Part shown: in pieces, positions 1 to 6,880 of the stretch | How the letters are laid out: every line of letters starts with the position of its first letter | Numbering within the stretch: the first letter of the stretch is position 1 | Assembly (NCBI GenBank): GCA_026417195.1 | Contig: JAOADS010000063.1 | Location: 1,038 to 11,206, forward strand | Direction of reading: 5' to 3' | Source of the DNA: Ignavibacteria bacterium | Lineage (GTDB): Bacteria > Bacteroidota > Ignavibacteria > Tepidaquicellales > OLB5 | Length of the DNA stretch: 10,169 bases | Translations under genes and position numbers: made by a program | The notes under the pieces: model-generated | Seen by the model: only the letters and a program-made list of their open reading frames with translations | What the model was told of the DNA's origin: nothing | Database searches by the model: none

Positions 1-11
1 AAAAATTGGGA

Positions 12-45
12 GTTTAAATAAAAAAGCCCTCATTACTGAAGGCTT
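12..45 (-). terminator. Intrinsic terminator of icd
   Basis: Read on the minus strand, bases 45 to 24 form a 9-bp hairpin. AAGCC pairs with GGCTT, one U-G wobble follows, then UCA pairs with UGA, closing on a GUAA loop (GNRA type). A T-rich tract (TTTTTATTT, with one A) follows at once at 23-15. It begins 26 nt past the icd stop codon. On the plus strand the wobble becomes a C-A mismatch and no T tract follows, so it acts in one direction only. Confidence 0.85.
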
Positions 46-71
46 GGTGAATAATTAAAAACACTGAAAAT

Positions 72-1526
72 CTACTGGCCCTGTGCAAGTGAAAAGCCCG
101 GAACTCCGTCAAATGTACACAGATTTTCAGTTTTGATTATATCAAAACCCGCATCTGTAATCTTCTGCATCTGTGCGATAATCTGATTATGTGTAATTTC
201 CTCCCCGTCATTGGCTGACTGAAAGCGACATCTCCAGTGATCAACACAGAAAGTTTCCTCAAGTCCTCCCGGCCATACTTTCACTCCACGGTTTGAAATC
301 ATTACCAGTTTAAGACCATCTGTGACAGTTGATTTAAGTTTCTCGCCAAGTTCATTTGCTGTTCCATGATACCAGTGAAGGAAAATATCAACGCCAACTG
401 TTTTCTTCTCAGCTCTTTTAAGTTTTCTGTAATCGTAGTGATCAAAAGTTTTCACATTGAAAGGTTTGTAACTTGCTTCCTTTAGAGTGGAGGGCTTCTG
501 TCCGAGTCTTTCTATCACTGCTTCTCCGAATTCCCTAGTCCCTGCTTTCAGCTTACTGATACCTTCCCGGTAAATGTCCTTGGTATGAATACCGTCTTCA
601 ATAGTTTTAAGCCAGGCATTGTGAACTTTAGATGCAACATCTCCCTGATTTATATGGGCAAGCATCATGACTGCTGCAAGCAGAAGACCGGAAGGATTTG
701 CAGTATTTTTCCCTGCATGACGCGGAGCTGAGCCGTGGATAGCTTCAAACATGGCACACCTGTCTCCGATATTGGCAGAACCAGCCAGTCCCACAGAACC
801 GGTCATCTGAGCAGTAACATCTGAAAGGATATCACCATAAAGGTTTTCCATTACAACCACGTCAAAAAGTTCGGGTGCTGTTGCAAGTTTTGCAGCACCT
901 ATGTCAACTATCCACGATTCCTTCTCAATATCCGGATATTCCTCTCCTACTTCATTAAATATCCTGTGAAAAAGACCATCGGTTATCTTCATTATATTGT
1001 CTTTGACAAAACATGTAACTTTCTTCCTGTTATTGGCTCTTGCATATTCAAATGCGTAACGGATAATTTTTTCAGAGCCCGGAGAAGTAATAAGTTTCAG
1101 ACATTGTGTAACCTGATCAGTCTGCCTGTGTTCAATTCCTGCATAGGTATCTTCCTCATTCTCACGCATTATCACCAAATCCATCTCAGGATACTTGATA
1201 TCTATAAAAGGATAATATGAAACACAGGGCCTAACATTGGCATACAAACCCAACGTTTTTCTTGTTGTAACGTTCAGACTCTTGAAACCGCCGCCCTGGG
1301 GAGTTGTGATCGGTGCCTTGAGAAATACCCTTGTTCTCAGAAGAGATTCCCATGATGAAGACTCTATACCTGCAGTATTTCCCCGTGCATAAACTTTTTC
1401 TCCTATTTCAATTTCTTCAATCTCGAGCTTTGCTCCGGCAGCCTGAATAACATCAAGTGTTACCTTCATTATTTCAGGACCGATTCCGTCTCCGTAAGCA
1501 ACTGTAATTGGTGTTTTATCTGACAT
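72..1526 (-). CDS. icd: Isocitrate dehydrogenase, long (Thermus/Rickettsia-type) form
   Basis: This 484-residue cytosolic TCA-cycle enzyme would oxidatively decarboxylate isocitrate to 2-oxoglutarate. Residues 1-340 form the isopropylmalate/isocitrate dehydrogenase core, beginning with YGDGIGPEIM at 11-20. Expected substrate residues are present: S83 and N85 in KSLNV, R89, R99, R121 and Y128 in MRENEEDTYAG, and K175. The metal-binding aspartates are D208, D232 and D236 (GDILSD). The cofactor loop is HGSAPRHAGKNTANP (264-278). R269-H270 sits where NADP enzymes carry basic/aromatic residues and NAD enzymes often carry Asp-Ile, so NADP is favoured but unproven. Residues of about 345-484 form the extra C-terminal domain of the long bacterial type, which explains the length compared with about 416 in E. 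coli. The ATG at 1526 places the nucleotide-binding strand at the N-terminus. No Shine-Dalgarno sequence is visible. The gene stands alone on this strand, followed by a terminator. Confidence 0.93.
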   Translation of the reverse strand: MSDKTPITVAYGDGIGPEIMKVTLDVIQAAGAKLEIEEIEIGEKVYARGNTAGIESSSWESLLRTRVFLKAPITTPQGGGFKSLNVTTRKTLGLYANVRPCVSYYPFIDIKYPEMDLVIMRENEEDTYAGIEHRQTDQVTQCLKLITSPGSEKIIRYAFEYARANNRKKVTCFVKDNIMKITDGLFHRIFNEVGEEYPDIEKESWIVDIGAAKLATAPELFDVVVMENLYGDILSDVTAQMTGSVGLAGSANIGDRCAMFEAIHGSAPRHAGKNTANPSGLLLAAVMMLAHINQGDVASKVHNAWLKTIEDGIHTKDIYREGISKLKAGTREFGEAVIERLGQKPSTLKEASYKPFNVKTFDHYDYRKLKRAEKKTVGVDIFLHWYHGTANELGEKLKSTVTDGLKLVMISNRGVKVWPGGLEETFCVDHWRCRFQSANDGEEITHNQIIAQMQKITDAGFDIIKTENLCTFDGVPGFSLAQGQ

Positions 1527-1579
1527 TATTATTTTAAATTAAATTTATTGGATGAGCTGAAAAATTCTTCAGGAAAACA

Positions 1580-1587
1580 CAAAATTA
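1580..1587 (-). promoter_or_regulatory. Possible Bacteroidota-type -7 element for icd
   Basis: The minus strand reads TAATTTTG, matching the Bacteroidota -7 consensus TAnnTTTG. It lies 53 nt upstream of the icd ATG and would give a leader of roughly 45-50 nt. No convincing -33 TTTG/TTG partner is visible at the right distance, so this rests on one short match in AT-rich DNA. Confidence 0.28.
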
Positions 1588-1643
1588 CTGAAAAGTCTTT
1601 AAACTAAAAAGTTACCGATTCATACTCCCATTTACATTTTATT

Positions 1644-1678
1644 ACACAAATTTGAACCTTTTTATACTAAATTTGTGT
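1644..1678. repeat. Perfect 10-bp inverted repeat between divergent icd and TonB-receptor genes
   Basis: ACACAAATTT (1644-1653) and its exact reverse complement AAATTTGTGT (1669-1678) are separated by 15 bp. The arm-to-arm centre spacing of 25 bp is about two and a half helix turns. The repeat lies 37 nt upstream of the receptor ATG and overlaps a possible -7 element at 1668-1675. This geometry would suit an operator for a dimeric regulator of the receptor gene. An RNA hairpin is possible but would be AU-rich with a long loop. The role is inferred. Confidence 0.5.
1668..1675 (+). promoter_or_regulatory. Possible -7 element for the TonB-dependent receptor gene
   Basis: TAAATTTG matches TAnnTTTG and lies 39 nt before the ATG at 1715, implying a leader of roughly 30-35 nt. 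It overlaps the right arm of the inverted repeat, so a protein bound there would block it. No clear -33 element is seen about 20 nt upstream. Confidence 0.3.
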
Positions 1679-1714
1679 TAATTAGTTCAGTTAAGACAAT
1701 TAAATTATATTTAG

Positions 1715-4150
1715 ATGATATTATCGAGATTAGTCGCTGGGGTTTTTCTACTTTCCCTGTTACATATCAGCCTCATTTCTCAGCTTAACGACGGAAGTAT
1801 ATCCGGTAAAGTTACCGATAAAAAAACTTCTCAGCCTGTTGAATCTGTTGATATAAAACTGTATAAATCATCAGACTCTTCTTTTGTAAAAGGACTTTCC
1901 ACAGACCCTGACGGCAGGTTCATCATTGAAAATCTTTCTTACGGAAATTATTTCCTTTCAGCAAGTATAGTAGGATACAGCTCTGCAGTTATAAGGGGAA
2001 TAATTCTGACAAAAGATAATCCTAAGTTCAGTGCTGAGATCAAACTGTCTGTTGGTGAGACCGTCACAGATGAAATTTTAGTTGAATCTGAAAAAAGTTT
2101 AGTTGAGCTTAAAGCTGACAGGAAAGTTTTCAATGTTGCCCAGAACCCTGTAAGTCAGTCCGGTTCACTGATAGACCTGCTAAAGGAATTACCATCAATA
2201 TCAGTTGATCAGGACGGAAACGTTTCATTCCGTGGTTCAGAAGCTGTTAAAATAATGATAGACGGAAAGCCGCTCGGTATGGAAGGCGAAGGAAGAAATT
2301 CTGTTTTGAGACAGATTCCGGCAAACAGTGTTGAAAGCATAGAATTCATAACTAATCCGTCAGCAAAGTTTGAAGCTGAGGGCTCGTCCGGAATAATCAA
2401 CATAATACTTAAAAAAGGTACACGGACTCAGTTCGGATATAACGGAAGTATAGGTCTGAACCTCGGTACCGGAGATAAATATACCGGTCTTACAAGTTTT
2501 TCTCTTAAAACAGATAAGTTAAGATTTTCAGTAAACTATAACTACAACCTGCTTAACACTGAACCTGTGGGATTTAATGACAGAAAGAGTCTGGTTTACA
2601 ATACGTTTTCTGATATAAATAACTCAGGTACTGCAAGGAACAAATCACACCTGTTCAGGGCTCAGGTTGACTATAGTATAGATCCGAAAAATCTGCTGGG
2701 TTTAAGCTTTACTTTTCAGAAAGGTGATAACGTCTCTAAAGATAACTCAATTTATAAAATCTATGATTCGGGAAATAACATCATATCTGACTACACTTTC
2801 ATCAGCGAGAATACTTCTTCAAATTCTCCATTAGATGCAGGCCTTACATATAAAAGAACCTTTAAAAATCCCAAAAACACATTAAGTGCAGAATTGAATT
2901 ACTCTTACAATAAAGAAAAAAATAATTACCTGAACTCTTATGAATACAGACTACCCAATATTACAGAACCTCCTCTGAACAAAATCATTCAGGATGAATC
3001 AAGTAATGATTTAACCGGTCAGCTTGATTATGTTCAGCCACTTGGCAAGAACGGAAAACTTGAAACAGGGATCAGGTCTTCTGTGAAAAAAAGGGAAATA
3101 GATTATATTTCGGAGATGTATGATTATTCTTCAGGAAATTTCGTAAACGATACAGGTCAGACTAATTCTTACCAGTATAATGAAAGTGTTCAGGGTATAT
3201 ACGGGGTTTATTATGATGAATTCGGTAAAATCGGAGTATCTGTAGGCTTGAGAGGTGAATATACACTATCAGACGGAAAACTCATTAACAATAACAGTGA
3301 GTTTACAAAAAAATATTTCGATATTTTCCCAAGCCTGTCACTAAGCTATAAAATCAGCAAAACATCTCAGGTTCAGTTCAGCTATTCACGCAGAATCAAC
3401 AGACCAAGGCCCGGACAGCTTAATCCTTTCATGGCAGTAAGAGGTGCAAATAATTTCTTTACCGGAAATCCCGATCTAAATGCTGAATACACAAATTCCT
3501 TCGAGATAAATTATATTCATTTCCTTCCGTTTATGACCGTAACACCGGGCATTTATTACAAGCATACAACCGATGAAATATCTAGGACCAGAACACTTGT
3601 TGATTCAGCAAAAACAGTTGTGAGCTTTGCCAATTACGGAACTGTGAAATCCTATGGCGGTGAGTTAATAATAAATGCAAATCCGTTCAGGTTTATAAAT
3701 TTAAACGGTACTTTCAGCATATCAAGGCGTGAAGTTGATGCAACCAACGTTTCATCAACATTCAGAAATTCAGGTACAGTGTGGTCAACAAGATTTATGG
3801 CTAATTTAAATCTGCCGCTTGATTTCGGTTTTCAGATATCTTATTTCTATTCAGGCAAAAGAATAAATGCTCAGGGATTTATAGAACCTTTCCAGAGTCT
3901 TGATGCTTCTTTGAAAAAAGATTTCTTTGACAAAAGGCTGACACTTTCACTTCTTGTAAGAGACATACTTGATAAGTCAAGGTTCAGGGGAGAATTCAAT
4001 GACGTTTCCTACACTGAGGTATTTGAAAGAAGAAGGGACAAGAGGACTGTTTTCTTCAATATCACTTACAACTTCGGTCAGAAAGACAAAAGTGAAAACA
4101 CCAGAAGACGTGAAGATAACAGACGCCGTGACGATGAAGGAGATTTTTAA
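1715..4150 (+). CDS. TonB-dependent outer-membrane receptor, OMP_b-brl_3 type
   Basis: This 811-residue protein is a predicted outer-membrane beta-barrel receptor or transporter energised by TonB. The signal peptide is at about residues 1-23 (hydrophobic VFLLSLLHISLIS, then Q). A carboxypeptidase-regulatory-like beta-sandwich follows at about 27-112 (ISGKVTDKKT ... DPDGRFIIENL), an N-terminal extension common in Bacteroidota receptors. The plug domain is at about 135-235, with LLKELPSISVDQDGNVSFRG, then IMIDGKP, and NPSAKFEAEGSSGIINIILK. The rest is aromatic-rich barrel with NYNYN- and FSYSRRINRPRP-like strands, ending in a terminal strand VFFNITYNFG at 779-788. A 23-residue tail rich in Arg and Asp follows. 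At about 810 residues it is shorter than SusC proteins (about 1000), and no SusD partner is adjacent. The substrate cannot be told. No Shine-Dalgarno sequence precedes the ATG. Confidence 0.88.
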   Translation: MILSRLVAGVFLLSLLHISLISQLNDGSISGKVTDKKTSQPVESVDIKLYKSSDSSFVKGLSTDPDGRFIIENLSYGNYFLSASIVGYSSAVIRGIILTKDNPKFSAEIKLSVGETVTDEILVESEKSLVELKADRKVFNVAQNPVSQSGSLIDLLKELPSISVDQDGNVSFRGSEAVKIMIDGKPLGMEGEGRNSVLRQIPANSVESIEFITNPSAKFEAEGSSGIINIILKKGTRTQFGYNGSIGLNLGTGDKYTGLTSFSLKTDKLRFSVNYNYNLLNTEPVGFNDRKSLVYNTFSDINNSGTARNKSHLFRAQVDYSIDPKNLLGLSFTFQKGDNVSKDNSIYKIYDSGNNIISDYTFISENTSSNSPLDAGLTYKRTFKNPKNTLSAELNYSYNKEKNNYLNSYEYRLPNITEPPLNKIIQDESSNDLTGQLDYVQPLGKNGKLETGIRSSVKKREIDYISEMYDYSSGNFVNDTGQTNSYQYNESVQGIYGVYYDEFGKIGVSVGLRGEYTLSDGKLINNNSEFTKKYFDIFPSLSLSYKISKTSQVQFSYSRRINRPRPGQLNPFMAVRGANNFFTGNPDLNAEYTNSFEINYIHFLPFMTVTPGIYYKHTTDEISRTRTLVDSAKTVVSFANYGTVKSYGGELIINANPFRFINLNGTFSISRREVDATNVSSTFRNSGTVWSTRFMANLNLPLDFGFQISYFYSGKRINAQGFIEPFQSLDASLKKDFFDKRLTLSLLVRDILDKSRFRGEFNDVSYTEVFERRRDKRTVFFNITYNFGQKDKSENTRRREDNRRRDDEGDF

Positions 4151-4152
4151 TT

Positions 4153-4614
4153 TTACTTTATAAAATATCTGAAACCTATGGCTCCGTTGAAAGATAGATC
4201 CGTTTTAGGTGAAAGATCCAGAACAGGCGCTAATTCAAGGAATATATCCACGGGAACTGAAGCAAACATATAATCCAGTCCGAAAGGAATCCTAACTCCG
4301 AACCTGTCATCGGTTACACCTTTACCTGTGTTTTTAAGTTTTATCCTTCCGCCGATACCGGTATAGAAAGGCATCCTTCCTGAAGAAAGACTGATGAAAT
4401 CAAAATGATAAAGGTAATCTGCATGTATGTGTAGTGAGCCTTTATTCACAAAAGACCATGCAAGTCCGGCATCAACTGCATTATTTCCGCTTATCCAGGC
4501 TTTGAGACTTAAACCTGTAGGCTCACCAGCCATAATCCCTATTCCGAAACCTTTATCCTGTGCCGATAAGGAAACAGATATCAGAAAAATTAACAAGACA
4601 TATAATTTTTTCAT
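4153..4614 (-). CDS. Small outer-membrane beta-barrel protein, resembles BAPKO_0422/DUF3996 family
   Basis: This 153-residue exported protein starts MKKLYVLLIFLISVSLSAQ, a signal peptide cleaved near residues 18-19. The mature part opens with GIGIMAGEPTGLSLKAW, and alternating hydrophobic strands follow (LHIHADYLYHFDF, PFYTGIGGRIKL, DIFLELAPVLDL), ending in GAIGFRYFIK with an aromatic-rich last strand as in outer-membrane barrels. The GEPTGLS and FLELAP stretches recall the BAPKO_0422/DUF3996 small-barrel family, from memory and unverified. Upstream in-frame ATGs at 4620 and 4659 exist. The one at 4614 is preferred because AAAGG lies 7 nt before it and the signal peptide begins there. Its stop is 2 bp from that of the TonB receptor, on the opposite strand. 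Function is unknown. Confidence 0.75.
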   Translation of the reverse strand: MKKLYVLLIFLISVSLSAQDKGFGIGIMAGEPTGLSLKAWISGNNAVDAGLAWSFVNKGSLHIHADYLYHFDFISLSSGRMPFYTGIGGRIKLKNTGKGVTDDRFGVRIPFGLDYMFASVPVDIFLELAPVLDLSPKTDLSFNGAIGFRYFIK

Positions 4615-4621
4615 AAACATA

Positions 4622-4626
4622 CCTTT
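4622..4626 (-). promoter_or_regulatory. Shine-Dalgarno that decides the start of the small barrel gene
   Basis: The minus strand reads AAAAAAGG, then T and ATGTTTATG. AAAGG is 7 nt from the ATG at 4614 but only 1 nt from the ATG at 4620, which favours 4614. This is one of the few clear ribosome-binding sites in the window. Confidence 0.55.
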
Positions 4627-4630
4627 TTTA

Positions 4631-4638
4631 CAAATATA
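4631..4638 (-). promoter_or_regulatory. Possible -7 element for the small barrel gene
   Basis: The minus strand reads TATATTTG, matching TAnnTTTG, 17 nt before the ATG at 4614. The implied leader of about 10 nt would just include the ribosome-binding site. No -33 element is evident. Confidence 0.22.
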
Positions 4639-4725
4639 ATAAATTAAATTAATAAACATAACCTGGTTTTTTCTTGAATGATTTCACTTATGGGGAAAAA
4701 TATTGAATACAATTTATCAGTGATT

Positions 4726-4730
4726 AGGAA
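4726..4730 (+). promoter_or_regulatory. AGGAA ribosome-binding site before the M48 protease, start ambiguous
   Basis: AGGAA ends 5 nt before an in-frame TTG (4736) and 14 nt before the first ATG (4745). The normal spacing favours TTG. The three-residue difference (MFL before MNDERKK) does not affect the protein's domains. Confidence 0.4.
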
Positions 4731-4735
4731 TATTT

Positions 4736-5854
4736 TTGTTTTTAATGAATGATGAAAGAAAAAAACTCGCCAGAAAATACTCAAAAATAAATCAGATAGT
4801 TACACTATCTGAAACTGCCCTTAAAATTATTCTTATGATTTTGTTTATCGCCACGGGTTTAAGCAAAAGTCTTGAAAGATTTTCATTCAGTATTGCCTCT
4901 AACAAGTACGTGGCGCTTATTATTTTCATTTCACTAGCTGGAATGGCAGTTTTTTTAATTTTCCTGCCAGCTGGTTATTACTTCAACTTCAGACTGGAAC
5001 ACAGGTTCGGGCTTTCCAATCAGACATTCGGGCAGTGGTTGAAGGAAAATCTTAAATCCAATGCTGTCGTAGCTTTGTTAACAGTACCTCTGTTACTGAT
5101 ATTTTACTGGTTTATTAGTAATTCAGATAATTGGTGGATATACACAGCCCTGATTATTTCCATATATTCAGTTATTCTTGCCCAGTTGGCTCCGGTTCTG
5201 ATATTCCCATTATTTTACAAATTTACTGCGCTTGAAGACGGTGAAATCAAAAGCAGAATTCTTGAGCTCTGCAGAAAAGCTGACTTCAGGGTAAACGGTG
5301 TTTACTCATTTAATATGAGCAAAACAACCAAGAAAGCAAATGCTGCATTTACGGGTATCGGCAAAACGAAACGTATAATACTTGCAGACACATTAATAGA
5401 AAATTTTACACCGGAAGAAATTGAAACAGTCTTTGCACATGAACTGGGTCATTATAAGAAAAAACACATAATGAAAAATATTTTAATCTCTCTGATTTCA
5501 ATATTTTTGTTTCTGTACTTGGCGTCGGAGATTTACAAGTTAGGCTTACCGATTTTCGGCTTCACATCTCCTTCTGAAATAGCGGCTCTGCCATTGCTTG
5601 GAGTGATAATCACTGTTCTTTTTTTACTTTTCAGCCCGCTAAGCTCATCTATCTCAAGAAAATTTGAATTTGAAGCAGATAATTATGCACTTGTTATGAC
5701 CGGAAATTTAAATGCTTTCATATCAACTTTCAGAAAACTTGCTGATCAGAACCTTGCAGATGAGGAACCTAACAAAATATATGAATTCTGGTTTCACTCC
5801 CATCCGTCAATAAAGAAAAGAATAGAAGCAGCTCAACTTTTTCAGAAAATATAA
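4736..5854 (+). CDS. M48 family membrane zinc metalloprotease, Ste24/CAAX-protease-like
   Basis: This 372-residue integral-membrane protease probably cleaves membrane or envelope proteins. The zinc motif HELGH is at 235-239 (H235, H239 ligands, E236 catalytic), and the third ligand is E313 in EFEAD. Other Ste24 hallmarks are NAAFTGIGKTKRIILADTL (202-220), where yeast and human enzymes have a similar NAYFTG stretch, and FHSHPSIKKRIEAA near the C-terminus (353-366). Hydrophobic segments lie at about 27-42, 58-82, 108-127, 134-160, 246-266 and 284-304, fitting a Ste24-like multi-pass layout. Bacteria lack protein prenylation, so the CAAX role does not carry over and the substrate is unknown. The gene heads the five-gene plus-strand cluster; the next gene starts 11 nt after its stop. 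Translation may start at TTG 4736 or ATG 4745. Confidence 0.9.
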   Translation: MFLMNDERKKLARKYSKINQIVTLSETALKIILMILFIATGLSKSLERFSFSIASNKYVALIIFISLAGMAVFLIFLPAGYYFNFRLEHRFGLSNQTFGQWLKENLKSNAVVALLTVPLLLIFYWFISNSDNWWIYTALIISIYSVILAQLAPVLIFPLFYKFTALEDGEIKSRILELCRKADFRVNGVYSFNMSKTTKKANAAFTGIGKTKRIILADTLIENFTPEEIETVFAHELGHYKKKHIMKNILISLISIFLFLYLASEIYKLGLPIFGFTSPSEIAALPLLGVIITVLFLLFSPLSSSISRKFEFEADNYALVMTGNLNAFISTFRKLADQNLADEEPNKIYEFWFHSHPSIKKRIEAAQLFQKI

Positions 5855-5865
5855 TTAGTAAAATC

Positions 5866-6879
5866 ATGAAAAAAATTTTCATAATCATCCTAACACCATT
5901 AATCTGCACTTTGTCAGAGAGACTTTTTTCACAGGATACATTTTCAATAACTGCTGTTGATCCGGTAACAGGTCTGGTAGGAAGTGCCGGTGCATCATGC
6001 ATAGCCGGTTCAATAATACTGAGTGACGTTCACCCGAACAGAGGTGTTATCCATACCCAGGCATCATACAATGCCCAAAATCAGAATTACGCCCGCTATC
6101 TTATGAATCAGGGTTATTCACCTCAGCAGATAATAGATTCGCTTATTGCCAGAGACGCAGGAAACAATCCTACAATAAGACAATACGGAATAACTGACTT
6201 TGTCGGAAATACAGTACGAAGGGCAGCATACACGGGTGTAAACTGTATAAATTATAAAAACCATGTTTTAGGTGTTAACTTCACAGTTCAGGGAAACATA
6301 CTTCTGGGTCAGCAGATTCTCGATTCTATGGTATCACGTTTCATAAACACTCAGGGATCGTTTACAGACAAACTTATGGCATCTCTTCAGGGTGCAAAGG
6401 TTATCGGTGCAGATACAAGGTGCACAGGCAGAGGTACATCTTCAATTTCAGCTTTTATACGTGTGGCAAGACCAACAGATCCCACCAGTGGTCCTTACTG
6501 GCTTGATCTTAACGTTAACAACACGCCGGTTGGCAGAGATCCCATTGATTCATTACAGATACTTTACAATAACTGGATAGCCACAGGAATATCAAACAAC
6601 CAAAACATTTACCCGGAAAACTTCAGACTTTATCAGAATTATCCCAATCCGTTCAATCCTCTTACGGTAATTATGTTTGATATTGCTGAACTCTCGGATG
6701 TAAAGCTGACAATTTATGATGTTACTGGAAAAGTAATAAGTGTCCTCTGTGATAATAAGTTCCATCAGGGAAGATACTCAGTAAGTTTTGATGCAGGCAG
6801 TCTCTCCAGCGGTGTTTATCTTTATCACCTTAAGACAGATTCTTTCTCTGAAACACGTAAAATGGTACTAGCAAAATAG
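5866..6879 (+). CDS. Secreted DUF1028 (Ntn-hydrolase-like) protein with T9SS sorting domain
   Basis: This 337-residue protein is predicted to cross the inner membrane by Sec and the outer membrane by type IX secretion. The signal peptide is residues 1-23 (MKKIFIIILTPLIC ... LFSQ). Residues 24 to about 240 match DUF1028/COG3342, a family assigned to the Ntn-hydrolase superfamily. TFSITAVDPVTGLVGSAG is at 25-42, VQGNILLG at 141-148, and a GADTRCTGRGTSSISAFI block at 181-198. Family members in the cytosol start MTFSIVA, so T25 is the counterpart of the presumed N-terminal nucleophile. Residues of about 247-337 are a type A sorting domain: FRLYQNYPNPFNP, then KLTIYDVTGKVI, then SGVYLYHLKT ending KMVLAK. 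The natural substrate is unknown. The gene lies 11 nt after the M48 gene and 1 nt before pdxA. No Shine-Dalgarno sequence is visible. Confidence 0.9.
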   Translation: MKKIFIIILTPLICTLSERLFSQDTFSITAVDPVTGLVGSAGASCIAGSIILSDVHPNRGVIHTQASYNAQNQNYARYLMNQGYSPQQIIDSLIARDAGNNPTIRQYGITDFVGNTVRRAAYTGVNCINYKNHVLGVNFTVQGNILLGQQILDSMVSRFINTQGSFTDKLMASLQGAKVIGADTRCTGRGTSSISAFIRVARPTDPTSGPYWLDLNVNNTPVGRDPIDSLQILYNNWIATGISNNQNIYPENFRLYQNYPNPFNPLTVIMFDIAELSDVKLTIYDVTGKVISVLCDNKFHQGRYSVSFDAGSLSSGVYLYHLKTDSFSETRKMVLAK

Positions 6880-6880
6880 C

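Noticed and set aside
966..1220. 84-codon open frame on the plus strand
   Set aside because: It is antisense to the conserved core of isocitrate dehydrogenase and has no domain signal.
1715..4614. SusC/SusD-type polysaccharide utilisation locus
   Set aside because: The receptor is shorter than SusC and has no SusD lipoprotein or glycoside hydrolase beside it; the next gene is a small barrel on the other strand.
4153..4659. Longer start of the small barrel gene at 4659
   Set aside because: The extra residues before MKKLYV would bury the signal peptide, and the AAAGG motif points to 4614.
4731..4738. TATTTTTG as the promoter of the M48 gene
   Set aside because: It overlaps the TTG start and lies 7 nt before the ATG, with no -33 partner; kept only as part of the pattern across four upstream regions.
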